Shown here: one piece after another, positions 1 to 11,014 of the stretch | Layout of the letters: every line of letters starts with the position of its first letter | Position numbering within the stretch: the first letter of the stretch is position 1 | Assembly (NCBI GenBank): GCA_016783555.1 | Contig: JADHWH010000007.1 | Location: 1 to 47,325 of the forward strand | DNA from: Candidatus Omnitrophota bacterium | Lineage (GTDB): Bacteria > Omnitrophota > Gorgyraeia > JABMRJ01 | DNA length: 47,325 nucleotides | Direction: 5' to 3' | Made by a program: the position numbers and the translations under genes | Notes under the pieces: model-generated | The model's input: the letters and a program-made list of their open reading frames with translations, nothing else | What the model was told of the DNA's origin: nothing | The model's database searches: none

Positions 1-396
1 ACATGCTGTCAATAGCAATAATCAACCTTTTTTCTTCCTAATAAAAGCCACCTTTTTATTAACAAGGGTCTTTTTCTCTTGATTTTTTACTCTTTAGACA
101 ATTTCTATTATGGTTCTACACATTTACTATATGGGTTTAGTCATTACTCCACCACAACCTCTAATCTTCCATTGTTATTCCTCGTTTATATTGACGTTGG
201 ATCGTTCGGGGGACATCAGACTTAATTGTAAGTCAGGTCTAGACTGTTTCGCGTCTAACTTCTTTTTAATGAAGGGGTTGGGTTAATTGCTTCTATATCT
301 AGTATAATAAAATATAAGCAATTTGTATAATTTGTTGTGTTATCATTAGTTACGTCAAATAAGGCCTAGACCTGACTTACTATTTAGAACCATGTC
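1..396. other. Gene-free, AT-rich left edge
   Basis: I see no credible coding region in these 396 bases. The stretch is AT-rich with scattered short ORFs only. Its one structured feature is a pair of 15-bp inverted repeats, listed separately. The next gene ends at 397 on the minus strand, so this is downstream sequence for that gene. Confidence 0.6.
228..380. repeat. MITE-like element bounded by perfect 15-bp inverted repeats
   Basis: GTAAGTCAGGTCTAG at 228-242 is exactly repeated in reverse complement at 366-380 (CTAGACCTGACTTAC), enclosing 123 bp of AT-rich sequence with no ORF. The size and terminal inverted repeats resemble a small non-autonomous element. No second copy is present in the window, and I cannot define a target duplication, so mobility is inference. 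Confidence 0.45.
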
Positions 397-1311
397 CTAC
401 TTGTCCTTGACTACCCATACTTCATAGTCGTCGATTACAAATTGTGGGCTTGCATTGCCAGTCTCTGGATACATCAATGAAAAAAAGCTGTAGGCCACTT
501 TATCCATGGAAGAATCGTATGTGTCCTCTTTGGCTTTAAGCTGTCTGGTATCAAATATCTTGTCTTCTTCTGTTGGGATATCAACTCCTGGGCGCGCATA
601 ATAATAATCAACGCCCTTTTCGTCAAATGCAATAGCTAATGTCCACCAGCCAGGTTTTCTAATAGGTCCGCCCAGTATTTCAATTGCTTTTTTTTCTAAA
701 TTTGGGTGTATACGAAAAATAAAAAACGGTCTGGGTTTATCATAGACAAAAAAAATGGACGCATAGTATTGATAATATTGAAAGTCATTTTTCCGAATAA
801 ATTCTTGGCGGAAGCCAAACTTATAATAATCTCCCCACTGATCGAATGGAGGCAGCCAAACTCGTACAGTAACCACCGGTTGATCTGTTCGCGTTAACTT
901 GCGTCCCAACTTTTTTTCGAAATTGATTGTCCGAAGATCTTCCTGATAAGGAACTTTATCGCTGTCAATTTCATTGGTTCGTATTTCTAGAGCTCTCGTG
1001 CTTCCGTTTTTTCCGCCATCGGGCGTGGCAATGCACTTAAGTAATTCTGGATCTCCGCGATCAGGTTCCCCTAAACCGATTGTTCCTATCCAGAATCCGT
1101 GGCAGCATACGTGGTCCTGGTAGTTATAGTTCCAATTTGGGCTTTCAAAATCGTCCCATATAATATTTAGGGGTACAGTACGTCCGAGAACATTAGAAAC
1201 GTTAGTCGCTTTGCCGGCTTCGGATTGTAAAGGTACCGCAATTGGGCTTAGCAGCAATAATAAAACTACTGGCAAAATAAAGAAAAGATTGATGAAAAGT
1301 TTGGGCTTCAT
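397..1311 (-). CDS. Exported protein of unknown function
   Basis: A 304-residue protein starting at ATG 1311. Residues 1-32 form a signal peptide: a positive start (MKPK), a long hydrophobic stretch rich in Leu, Val and Pro, then a polar region around SEAGKA. The mature part is rich in Trp, Tyr, Phe and Asp and contains two adjacent Cys near DHVCCHG. The mix of aromatic residues and alternating beta-like segments, with a repeated DDYEVW-type ending, would suit a secreted beta-sandwich (lectin or polysaccharide-binding) fold, but I recognise no family motif. It stands alone, with about 80 bp to the next gene and a palindromic repeat in that gap. The ribosome-binding site is weak. Function unassigned. 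Confidence 0.7.
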   Translation of the reverse strand: MKPKLFINLFFILPVVLLLLLSPIAVPLQSEAGKATNVSNVLGRTVPLNIIWDDFESPNWNYNYQDHVCCHGFWIGTIGLGEPDRGDPELLKCIATPDGGKNGSTRALEIRTNEIDSDKVPYQEDLRTINFEKKLGRKLTRTDQPVVTVRVWLPPFDQWGDYYKFGFRQEFIRKNDFQYYQYYASIFFVYDKPRPFFIFRIHPNLEKKAIEILGGPIRKPGWWTLAIAFDEKGVDYYYARPGVDIPTEEDKIFDTRQLKAKEDTYDSSMDKVAYSFFSLMYPETGNASPQFVIDDYEVWVVKDK

Positions 1312-1331
1312 TAATTCACTTTGATTCTTTG

Positions 1332-1392
1332 GAGGCGGTTCTCAAGGAGCTAGGTCTTATGTAACAGGCGTGGCACTTTCAGAACCGTCCTC
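1332..1392. repeat. Imperfect inverted repeat between two genes
   Basis: GAGGCGGTTCT at 1332-1342 pairs with AGAACCGTCCTC at 1381-1392 with one bulged base, around a 38-base loop. It fills nearly the whole gap between the two flanking minus-strand genes. It could be a small dispersed palindrome or a transcript-level hairpin. Only one copy is present here. Confidence 0.45.
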
Positions 1393-1394
1393 TA

Positions 1395-1790
1395 TTATCC
1401 TGCGGGCTTAGATCTGTCAACCAAGGCAGTATCGTCAAGATAATCTATGTAAAGAATAGATTCAGCGGCGTGTCCAGATCCATGAACAAGGGCATTGTTA
1501 ACTTTATATTCAAGAACAGGCGCAGTTAGCTCTTTAACAGTTTTGGGAGTTAGGTCGTATTTTTCGGGGTTTTTTAGAACCTCTTGTCTGCCCTCTTCCT
1601 TGATTTTGTCAATTACCTTTTGGGTGATAGGTTGACCAGCGTTGTAAATAAGAGTTATGGTATTCCCGGTTATGGTAAGATTATTGTTGTTCTCGCTCTT
1701 GCCTATTGTTACGTGAGCGCCTTGAGCGTCTATAACCTTACCTATTTCGCCCTTAAGTATATTAGCCTCGCCTTTAATGCCCATAGTCAT
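1395..1790 (-). CDS. Hypothetical protein, possibly a gene fragment
   Basis: About 131 residues if it begins at ATG 1790. A longer reading to 1802 would need a TTG codon. I see no signal peptide, membrane segment or family motif. The first half is a run of short beta-like segments (GEIGKVIDAQGAHVTIGKS) as in repeat-rich surface proteins. The second half has a Lys/Glu-rich helix and the phrase HGSGHAAESILYIDYLDD. There is no clear Shine-Dalgarno sequence, and the abrupt ends suggest it may be the surviving C-terminal piece of a larger protein. Function unknown. Confidence 0.4.
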   Translation of the reverse strand: MTMGIKGEANILKGEIGKVIDAQGAHVTIGKSENNNNLTITGNTITLIYNAGQPITQKVIDKIKEEGRQEVLKNPEKYDLTPKTVKELTAPVLEYKVNNALVHGSGHAAESILYIDYLDDTALVDRSKPAG

Positions 1791-2034
1791 ATTTAAGCAC
1801 AAGATTATAATCTAATCAAGCACAAACATAATAAATAGCCATAGGTGCGATCCTCTAAGAACTAGGAGTGACGCTGCTGCAATTACCTCTTGTTTTCCTA
1901 GTAACTATTTACAAATAAAGGGGATAGAACAATAGGGTTTTAGGACAAAGCTTATTATAGTATTAATAGGGTCTTTTTTAACTATATATGACTAAAGGGG
2001 TTATGTATATTGGTGTGTGAATAAAAAAATTAAT

Positions 2035-2853
2035 TCACGAGTGCTTCTTATGCCAGCTATCGAATCTGTCTATTATTCCTGATGGGATAGCTTTAGGGCA
2101 GTCTGCCTCATAGCCGAGAATGTTTTTAATTCTCTCTACGAGCTTCTTTTGGCTTAGCTCAAATATCTGCGCCTTGAAGATAAGAGCGAAGCCACCAGCT
2201 TTAATAATCATGTTGTTATACGACCTAGGAGAGTGCCTCATAATAAACAAGGGCCGTAGTTTGAGTTTCTTGCACATCTTGAGTTTTATCTCAAGCTCTT
2301 CTTTCTCTATATACCCGAGAGCGTTCTTTATTTCGCAACCATAACCTATGCCGTCTTTCTCGAATATATAATCAAAGTTGTGATTTGTTTTGATCCACTT
2401 CCTGCCCTTATATTCTTGCGATTCTTTTCCTACAGAGGCGAATCCTCTGCTTGTAATGCCTTCATGAAATAGCAGCTCCGCTCTGTTACCACAGCCCCAG
2501 GTAATCGCGTTATCGGAGAGCTCTGCTATTATTTTTACCATTTCGTTTATCTTTCTCCGGGGATATCTGTTTGCCCTGTGGGCTAAAAAGTGAGGATGAA
2601 TAGTACGATTTGATATCTTGACAGGCTCCACTATTTTTTTGAGGGTCCCATCTCTCTGTAGACTTACAAGTGCGTTGTAAGTTATCCAGTGAAAATAGTT
2701 GTCTTCCTGCTTGAGCTGGAGCTGGCGTAGATAATAGACGGCGTCTGTGTCTTTTTCGTAAAGCTTCTCTATGCCTTTCCTGGCTCGCAGAAAGTATGGG
2801 TCGGGTCTGTAGTCTTCGCGATCTTCCTCGTAGATTTCTTCGTAGTCATGCAT
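2035..2853 (-). CDS. Putative PD-(D/E)XK-fold nuclease-like protein
   Basis: About 272 residues from ATG 2853; the open frame extends to 2904 but only with a TTG start and no ribosome-binding site. The N-terminus is very acidic (EEIYEEDREDY). The middle has charged helices. Near the C-terminal third, NFDYIFEKDGIGYGCEIKNA places an Asp about 13 residues before an E-x-K, the spacing of PD-(D/E)XK nuclease cores, and is followed by a helix and a beta strand (LRPLFIMRHSP), also as expected for that fold. It is the last gene of a minus-strand trio with a winged-helix protein and a 76-residue protein, resembling an accessory or phage-derived unit. Nuclease activity is inferred from the motif alone. 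Confidence 0.55.
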   Translation of the reverse strand: MHDYEEIYEEDREDYRPDPYFLRARKGIEKLYEKDTDAVYYLRQLQLKQEDNYFHWITYNALVSLQRDGTLKKIVEPVKISNRTIHPHFLAHRANRYPRRKINEMVKIIAELSDNAITWGCGNRAELLFHEGITSRGFASVGKESQEYKGRKWIKTNHNFDYIFEKDGIGYGCEIKNALGYIEKEELEIKLKMCKKLKLRPLFIMRHSPRSYNNMIIKAGGFALIFKAQIFELSQKKLVERIKNILGYEADCPKAIPSGIIDRFDSWHKKHS

Positions 2854-2923
2854 AGTCAGCCCTTGCTTTTCCCATATTATATACCCGCATAAAATAAAGG
2901 TCAATACACTAAAATTGGAGGAG

Positions 2924-3154
2924 TTAAATGAATTTCTGAACCCAGTGATATTCAGAGATGCGGATTTGGATTAGGTTTGCATGGCGCTTAGAGCGCTTGA
3001 TGGATAGAATCCAGGATTTGGGGAGCCAGTTTTTTTGGCCGTCGAAGACGACCAGGATAGCTTTTGGGGTTTCTTTGATAAGATCGGCATTTATTGTAAG
3101 GTAGCTGTAATAGCCTGCCGGGGGGCCAAAGAAGAGCCATTTAAGGTTAAACAT
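2924..3154 (-). CDS. Small hypothetical protein (76 aa)
   Basis: A 76-residue basic protein whose ATG (3154) overlaps the end of the upstream winged-helix gene by 8 bp, so the two are almost certainly co-transcribed and translationally coupled. The sequence begins MFNLKWLFFGPPAGYYS and later has alternating beta-like segments (AILVVFDGQKNWLPKSWI), suggesting a compact beta fold of SH3-like size. No membrane segment is convincing and no known motif is visible. It lies 70 bp before the PD-(D/E)XK-like gene. Function unknown. Confidence 0.55.
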   Translation of the reverse strand: MFNLKWLFFGPPAGYYSYLTINADLIKETPKAILVVFDGQKNWLPKSWILSIKRSKRHANLIQIRISEYHWVQKFI

Positions 3155-3623
3155 CGCCGGACTCCCTTTTCTTTCTTTCGTATCGCGCCTGCATCGCTTT
3201 TACCGCTTCTTTTTGCCATTCATTGTTTATCCCTACTTTATTCTTAAATCTTTCTTTACTGGTTATATAGGTGTCGTTAAATTGACGACGCTTTGGTGAG
3301 TGGTTTTGACGAGACGGTGTCGTCTTTTTGACGACAGGCAGGAGGATAGTCCCGAGCATGGTGTATTGGGTAGGGTTGATGCCTATGCCGCTCCGGAAGG
3401 CTATCAGGCCCTTCTCCTGGAGGGCACTACGGGCTCTTGAGAGAGTGCTCTGGGATATTCCGAGGTGCTCCCTTATGTGCCGGTCGAAATAGAAGAATAT
3501 GGGCTTCTGGAAGCGGCAATAGAGGCCTCTGAGGTAGATGTAGAGAAGCATGGGGATGCGAGAGATCTTGCGGGTCTTGCAGAGTTCGAAGAAGTCGTTC
3601 TCGAGGTATTGGTAGCCTCTCAT
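3147..3623 (-). CDS. Winged-helix DNA-binding protein, replication-initiator-like
   Basis: A 158-residue protein. Residues 45-85 (DRHIREHLGISQSTLSRARSALQEKGLI and onward) have a helix-turn-helix with a Ser-Thr-Leu-Ser recognition helix followed by a wing, the arrangement seen in phage and plasmid replication-initiator or replisome-organiser N-terminal domains. The C-terminal third is basic and probably disordered. It overlaps the next gene by 8 bp and heads the minus-strand trio 3147-3623, 2924-3154, 2035-2853. The gene starts 17 bp from a palindromic repeat. It could instead be a plain transcription regulator. No integrase, capsid or other phage gene is visible nearby. Confidence 0.55.
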   Translation of the reverse strand: MRGYQYLENDFFELCKTRKISRIPMLLYIYLRGLYCRFQKPIFFYFDRHIREHLGISQSTLSRARSALQEKGLIAFRSGIGINPTQYTMLGTILLPVVKKTTPSRQNHSPKRRQFNDTYITSKERFKNKVGINNEWQKEAVKAMQARYERKKRESGDV

Positions 3624-3639
3624 GAGACACCTCGTCCTA

Positions 3640-3678
3640 GATTGCTTCGTCGCGCCTTCGGCGCTCCTCGCAATGACG
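3640..3678. repeat. ATTGCTTCG-family palindrome, copy 1
   Basis: The unit runs from GATTGCTTCG to CGCAATGACG around an inner hairpin (GCGCCTTCGGCGC). The outer arms ATTGC/GCAAT and the inner stem are complementary. The same outer ends recur at 3809-3846 and 43123-43190. Repeats with these ends are, from memory, common in many bacterial genomes. Confidence 0.75.
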
Positions 3679-3808
3679 GGGCGGGCGATAATTCCACCAC
3701 CAATTCACCACCAAAATCACTAAAATTGGTGTGTTTGTGGTGTTGGGATACCTTGAGTGGGCTTGGGTGGGGTTGAGTTGTAACTACTTGAATTATATAG
3801 GAGTTAGG

Positions 3809-3846
3809 GATTGCTTCGGCCGACTTCGTCGGCCTCGCAATGACGG
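3809..3846. repeat. ATTGCTTCG-family palindrome, copy 2
   Basis: Same ends as the copy at 3640 (GATTGCTTCG ... CTCGCAATGACGG), but the inner stem differs: GGCCGAC TTC GTCGGCC. Conserved ends with a compensated but changed inner stem suggest that structure rather than sequence is kept in the middle. It lies 11 bp from the tRNA-Glu 3' end. Confidence 0.75.
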
Positions 3847-3857
3847 TGGGAAATAAA

Positions 3858-3935
3858 TGGCGTCCCCACGGGGATTTGAACCCCGGTCGCAAGCTTGAAA
3901 AGCTCGTGTCCTAGGCCAGACTAGACGATGGGGAC
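3858..3935 (-). tRNA. tRNA-Glu (anticodon TTC)
   Basis: Read on the minus strand, the cloverleaf is complete: acceptor GTCCCCA/TGGGGAC, a D arm with GTCTAG and GGAC, anticodon stem CGAGC/GCTTG with loop TTTTCAA (anticodon TTC, Glu), and T arm CGGGG TTCAAAT CCCCG. The CCA tail is encoded (3858-3860). No direct repeat of its 3' end is visible nearby, so I see no integrated island using it as an attachment site. Confidence 0.95.
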
Positions 3936-3940
3936 AGAAC

Positions 3941-4410
3941 CACAAAAACACAAAATAGTATGCAAACTAAAACCTTACAAAAACACAAAAGCTATAGCAT
4001 AACGCGCTTGATGCCTAATCTAGATTCTCCGAAGTTTAGGATTAGTGCGAGCTTTTTGCCAAGTGTCTTTAAATATGACAGGACCTGCGTAATATGTATA
4101 TCGCCTATCCTTTCCGTGCTCTTAATTTCTACTACTATCTCGTCTTCGACTATAAAATCTATACGTTAATTGCCTATGGGCATGTTTTTATATAATACGT
4201 TTATCGCCTTTTCTCTCTCAAACTTAATCCCCCTCTGCCCCATCTCTTCCTGAAGGGCTTCTTGGTATATCCTCTCGTTAAACCCGGCCTTCAAATTTTT
4301 GTGCACCTCTATAGCTGCTCCTATGATTTTATTCGAAAGCTCATTTATATACCGCATATCCTTTTGTGCTTTTGTAAACATATCTATTTTGCACGTTTTG
4401 TGTTTTTGTG
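3941..4410. repeat. 15-bp inverted repeats flanking the GxxExxY gene
   Basis: CACAAAAACACAAAA at 3941-3955 is exactly matched in reverse complement at 4396-4410, and a 14-base copy of the same motif lies at 3977-3990. The pair brackets the broken GxxExxY gene, and the right repeat also forms its first codons (KTQKHK). The layout resembles terminal repeats of a small mobile cassette. The low-complexity A-rich composition calls for caution. Confidence 0.5.
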
Positions 4411-4417
4411 TCTTCAA
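3992..4417 (-). pseudogene. GxxExxY-family protein, interrupted by an in-frame stop
   Basis: The signature GxxExxY is present as GFNERIY after the helix NKIIGAAIEVHKNLK, so the family call is strong. The frame stops at TAA (4166-4168) after residue 83 but stays open for 57 further codons to a TAG at 3992-3994. That segment reads RIDFIVEDEIVVEIKS..., i.e. the D...E-x-K part of the PD-(D/E)XK-like core, followed by a normal family ending (LALILNFGESRLGIKRV). One nonsense change therefore separates the two halves of a full-length gene of about 141 codons. The true start may be the internal Met of MRYINEL, with the first residues encoded by the flanking repeat. It overlaps the 3' end of gyrA by 4 bp. 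Confidence 0.8.
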
Positions 4418-6843
4418 TCTTCTTTTGCGACTCTGGCGACAGATGCAACCTTATCTTTCGACGCTAAGCGGATAACCCGGACCCCCTGGGCCGCTCTTCC
4501 CGTAGTCCTTATATCCTTTACGGGGCAGCGAACGACCATGCCGTTATGGGTTATAAGCATAAGCTCGTCCCTCTCCGAAACGAGGTTGAGCCCGATGGCA
4601 CTGCCGTTCTTCTTAGTAACCTTTATGTTGATTATGCCCTTGCCGCCGCGCGATTGAACTCTATATTCTGAAGCCGGGGTCTTCTTTCCGAAACCCTCCT
4701 CCGTGACCGTAAGGAGTGTGGCCTTCTTGTCGGCTATAATCTCCATGCCGACAACTTCGTCAATCTTTGCGAGTCTCATGGCGCGTACGCCGGCTGCGTT
4801 TCTTCCCATGTCGCGGACGTTCTTTTCGGAAAATCTTATGGACTTGCCGCCTCTTGTCGCTATAAAAATCTCGTCGTTTCCCGATGAGAGTTTTGCGCTC
4901 ATCAGCCTGTCGTCCTTGTCTAATTTGAGCGCTATTATACCGCTCTTTCTCACATTTGCAAAACTTGAAAGTCTGGTCTTTTTAATCTTGCCTTTTTTGG
5001 TAACCGTGACGAGGAATCTCTTATCGTCAAATTCCTTAACGGGTATATTGGAACTTACGCTCTCGCCGCTTGCGAGTGAGAGCAGATTCACTATCGGCCT
5101 TCCTTTCGCAAGCCTGCCCACCTGGGGGAGATCGTAGACCCTTACCAGGTGCGCCTTACCCGAGTCCGTGAAGAAGAGGATATTATCGTGCGATGAGGCA
5201 ATGAATAGATCTTCTATAAAGTCCTCTTCTTTCATGCCAACGCCGGTAACGCCCTTGCCGCCTCGTTTCTGTTTTCTGTATGAGCTCACAGGAAATCTCT
5301 TTATGTATCCGGAGTGGCTTATGGTGATTACCATGTCCTCTTCCGCAATCAAATCCCTTATCTCCAGTTCCTCTACCTCGCCTACGATGTCCGTCCTGCG
5401 CTCATCCCCGAACTTCTTTTTTAATTCAAGCACCTCTTCTCTTATTATCTCCAATATCTTCTTTCCGCTCCGCAGTATTCCCTCGAGTATCTCTATCTTC
5501 TTTATAAGGTCCAGATATTCCTTGTCTATCTTCTCTCTTTCGAGGCCCGTCAGCCTTTGTAGCTGCATCTCCAGGATTGCCTGCGTCTGTCTGTCGGAGA
5601 GGTCGAATCTCTTCATGAGTTCTTTCTTGGCGGCCTGGGGGTCTTTTGACTGCTTAATCAGCTTGATTATCTTATCAAGGTTCTTAAGGGCTATCTTTAA
5701 GCCTTCCAGTATATGGGCCCGGGCCTGGGCCTTTTCCAGGTCGAACTGCGTCCTGCGCCTTATGATATTCTTCCTGTGCTCAACATAAAGAAAGATGAGA
5801 TCCCGCAGGTTAAGAAGCCGGGGCTTGTTGTCAACCAGGGCAAGCATTATGACGCCGAAGGTCTGCTGCATCTGGGTATGCTTAAAGAGCTGATTTAATA
5901 TGACCTGGCTCTGGGCGCCCCGTTTCAACTCTATGACCATCCTCATTCCGTCCTTGTCGGATTCGTCCCGTAGGTCTGATATCCCCTCAATCTTCTTCTC
6001 CTGAACAAGGTTCGCCACGGACTCGATAAGGTTAGTCTTATTCACCTGGTATGGTATCTCTGAGACTACAATTGATTCCCTGCCGCTCTTCTGCTGTTCG
6101 ATCGATGCCCTGGCATGGACTATCAAGCGGCCCCTTCCCGTGAGGTAGGCGCTCTTTATGCCTTCTCTGCCGCATATAGTCCCGCCTGTAGGGAAATCGG
6201 GCCCCTTGATCCTCTTCATCAAGTCCTGTATCTGGCAGTCGGGATTATCTATAAAAAAGACTATTGCATCTACGACTTCCCCCAAATTGTGCGGCGGCAT
6301 ATTGGTAGCCATCCCTACCGCGATACCGCTTGAGCCGTTTATAAGAAGGTTGGGAAGGGTCGCGGGCAAAATGGAGGGTTCCTTAAGAGAGTCGTCAAAA
6401 TTCGGTGTAAACTTTACTGTGTTCTTTTCTATGTCGGAGAGCATCAAATCTGTTATTCGCTCCATCCGTACTTCTGTGTACCGCATCGCGGCACTAGGAT
6501 CACCGTCGATTGAACCAAAATTGCCTTGACCGTCAATTAGCGGATACCTTAAAGAAAATTCTTGCGCCATTCGAACGAGCGCATCGTATACAGCCATATC
6601 ACCATGCGGATGGTACTGGCCAAGACAACTTCCTACTATCCTCGCGCTCTTTTTGTAGGGCTTATTATGTTCGAGGTTGAGTTCTTTCATCGTGTAGAGG
6701 ATTCGTCGGTGGACGGGCTTTAAGCCGTCTCTTATATCCGGCAGGGCCCTTCCCACAATAACGCTCATGGCGTAGTTTATGTAAGAATCCTTCATCTCCT
6801 CTTCTATGTACCGAGGAACTATCTTTTCGTTTCGGGTGTACAT
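4414..6843 (-). CDS. gyrA: DNA gyrase subunit A
   Basis: An 809-residue GyrA, the breakage-reunion subunit of the ATP-dependent gyrase that introduces negative supercoils with GyrB. The catalytic Tyr is Y122 in MRYTEVRM, the same number as in E. coli. The winged-helix region reads [11 protein letters not shown], so the quinolone-contact position 83 is Met instead of the usual Ser, Thr or Ala, while Asp87 is kept. The C-terminal domain begins after a long coiled coil (about 430-490) and carries a GyrA-box-like QKRGGKG, followed by several repeating beta-pinwheel blades. The start ATG 6843 is preceded by GAGGAG. It lies 57 bp downstream of gyrB, with a 13-bp hairpin in the gap, and ends the dnaA-dnaN-dciA-gyrB-gyrA run. 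Confidence 0.98.
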   Translation of the reverse strand: MYTRNEKIVPRYIEEEMKDSYINYAMSVIVGRALPDIRDGLKPVHRRILYTMKELNLEHNKPYKKSARIVGSCLGQYHPHGDMAVYDALVRMAQEFSLRYPLIDGQGNFGSIDGDPSAAMRYTEVRMERITDLMLSDIEKNTVKFTPNFDDSLKEPSILPATLPNLLINGSSGIAVGMATNMPPHNLGEVVDAIVFFIDNPDCQIQDLMKRIKGPDFPTGGTICGREGIKSAYLTGRGRLIVHARASIEQQKSGRESIVVSEIPYQVNKTNLIESVANLVQEKKIEGISDLRDESDKDGMRMVIELKRGAQSQVILNQLFKHTQMQQTFGVIMLALVDNKPRLLNLRDLIFLYVEHRKNIIRRRTQFDLEKAQARAHILEGLKIALKNLDKIIKLIKQSKDPQAAKKELMKRFDLSDRQTQAILEMQLQRLTGLEREKIDKEYLDLIKKIEILEGILRSGKKILEIIREEVLELKKKFGDERRTDIVGEVEELEIRDLIAEEDMVITISHSGYIKRFPVSSYRKQKRGGKGVTGVGMKEEDFIEDLFIASSHDNILFFTDSGKAHLVRVYDLPQVGRLAKGRPIVNLLSLASGESVSSNIPVKEFDDKRFLVTVTKKGKIKKTRLSSFANVRKSGIIALKLDKDDRLMSAKLSSGNDEIFIATRGGKSIRFSEKNVRDMGRNAAGVRAMRLAKIDEVVGMEIIADKKATLLTVTEEGFGKKTPASEYRVQSRGGKGIINIKVTKKNGSAIGLNLVSERDELMLITHNGMVVRCPVKDIRTTGRAAQGVRVIRLASKDKVASVARVAKED

Positions 6844-6858
6844 GTATTACTCCTCTTA

Positions 6859-6888
6859 CCGTAGGGCACACTAAAGTGTGCCCTACGG
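6859..6888. repeat. Perfect 13-bp hairpin in the gyrB-gyrA gap
   Basis: CCGTAGGGCACAC (6859-6871), loop TAAA, GTGTGCCCTACGG (6876-6888). There is no T-run after it on the minus strand, so it is not a standard terminator. It sits about 15 bases before gyrA and could modulate gyrA translation or stabilise mRNA. It also looks like a small dispersed palindrome. Confidence 0.8.
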
Positions 6889-6900
6889 TCCTGATTGTAT

Positions 6901-9766
<2,866 letters not shown>

Positions 9767-9770
9767 CGGG

Positions 9771-10862
9771 TCAGCCGAGCTGCATCGGCAGAACTACGTA
9801 TATGAAATTATCCGGCGTTCTTATAACACCCGGTTTATCCGGCGCCGTAAGCTCGAGGCCTATCTTCTCTACATCTATGTTTTTAAGGGCGTCTATCAGA
9901 TAAGTAGGGTTGAACCCTATAGAAAGATCAGAACCTTTGTATTCTGTCTCCAGCTCCTCTCTTGCCTCGCCCACGTCCGGGGTATTCTTTGAGACCACCA
10001 TCTTGTTTTTAAATACATCCAGTTTAATCGCCTGTGAATCCTGGTTTGTCAAGAGGTTTGCCCTCCTTGCCGCCGCGAGGAGCTGGTCCCTATCTACCCT
10101 TAGCTTCTCTTTGTGTTCCTTTGGTATTACCTGCTCATATTTAGGGAATTCGCCCTCGATCAATCTTGATATTATCACAACTCCGCCCAGGTCGAACGTT
10201 GTCTGGTTCTGCCCGAAATATATCTTTGCCTCGCCGTCTTTTAGGGCCCTCTGTAGTTCGTTTATCGCCTTTATCGGCACTATCATCTTTCTGGGTTTTT
10301 GTATTTTTGTATCGTGCTCTCTTTCGATAAACGCGAGGCGCCTTCCGTCTGTGGCAACCATGGTTATCTTCTGTGGCCTTATTTCGAATAATACGCCGTT
10401 TAATATATACCTTGTCTCATCGTGGCTTATTGCGAAAGATGTCATGTTCAGCATGTTCTTTAGTTTTGTCTGTTCTATGGTTATAGATTCCTGGTTTTTG
10501 TAGTTTGGTAGTTTTGGGAACTCTTCTTTGGGCAGGCTGTTTACCTTGAAATACGCGTTTTGGCAGTCTATGGTCACTATGTTGTTCTTTTTCGCGGTGA
10601 TCGTTACCTCTTCCTCTGCCAGTTCTTTTATAATGTCTGTGAACCTCTTCGCTGGCACCGTTGTCGCGCCTTGTTGGATAACCTTTGCTTCTGTTTGGCA
10701 TGTTATTGCCATATCTAAGTCTGTTGTTGTTAGATGTAGTTTGTTGTTTTCTGCCTCGATCAATATGTTGGATAGTATGGGTAGTGTGTTTTTTGTAGTT
10801 ACTACCCCGTGCGTCGTTTGTGCTGCGTCTTGCAGTTTTTTCCTTGAGATTTTTAGTTTCAT
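9771..10862 (-). CDS. dnaN: DNA polymerase III sliding clamp (beta subunit)
   Basis: A 363-residue beta clamp, the usual length, made of three clamp domains. Family landmarks include LPILSNILIEA near residue 30, the domain-2 phrase FAISHDETRYILNGVLFEI with ATDGRRLAF, and a C-terminus ending IYVVLPMQLG, where the expected PM-R/L peptide-pocket residues sit. The clamp tethers polymerase and also recruits mismatch and lesion-bypass proteins. The start ATG 10862 has AGGAG upstream. The 152-bp gap to dnaA holds the second DnaA-box cluster. Confidence 0.97.
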   Translation of the reverse strand: MKLKISRKKLQDAAQTTHGVVTTKNTLPILSNILIEAENNKLHLTTTDLDMAITCQTEAKVIQQGATTVPAKRFTDIIKELAEEEVTITAKKNNIVTIDCQNAYFKVNSLPKEEFPKLPNYKNQESITIEQTKLKNMLNMTSFAISHDETRYILNGVLFEIRPQKITMVATDGRRLAFIEREHDTKIQKPRKMIVPIKAINELQRALKDGEAKIYFGQNQTTFDLGGVVIISRLIEGEFPKYEQVIPKEHKEKLRVDRDQLLAAARRANLLTNQDSQAIKLDVFKNKMVVSKNTPDVGEAREELETEYKGSDLSIGFNPTYLIDALKNIDVEKIGLELTAPDKPGVIRTPDNFIYVVLPMQLG

Positions 10863-10894
10863 CTTCTACTCCTTTTCTATTATCTATTTAACTT

Positions 10895-11004
10895 ATTAGA
10901 AATAGTAGTATAGCCTGTGGATAGTGTTAATATAACATAACACAAATAAAACAAAACAACTACGAAAAAAACAAAGGGTGGATAAGTAGGAAAAACAATC
11001 CACA
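10895..11004 (-). other. Candidate unwinding part of oriC: DnaA boxes plus DnaA-trio-like repeats
   Basis: Read on the minus strand, the dnaA-dnaN gap holds TTATCCACC (10977-10985, 8/9 to consensus), CTATCCACA (10916-10924, 8/9) and a weaker inverted box at 10996-11004. Directly after CTATCCACA come GGC and then a run of CTA/ACTACTATTTCTAATA-type triplets (10912-10895). The order box, short GC element, trios matches the B. subtilis unwinding system, where DnaA-trios (3'-GAT-5') follow the last box. The surrounding sequence is AT-rich. Confidence 0.6.
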
Positions 11005-11014
11005 GAATACACAA

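Noticed and set aside
3620-3892. Open frame of 90 codons on the minus strand overlapping tRNA-Glu
   Set aside because: It runs through two palindromic repeats and a tRNA gene, with low-complexity product and no family resemblance.
3858-3935. tRNA-Glu as the attachment site of an integrated island
   Set aside because: No integrase gene and no direct repeat of the tRNA 3' end could be found on either side.
6859-6888. Intrinsic terminator between gyrB and gyrA
   Set aside because: The 13-bp hairpin has no T-tract on the minus strand, and the two genes are expected to be co-transcribed.
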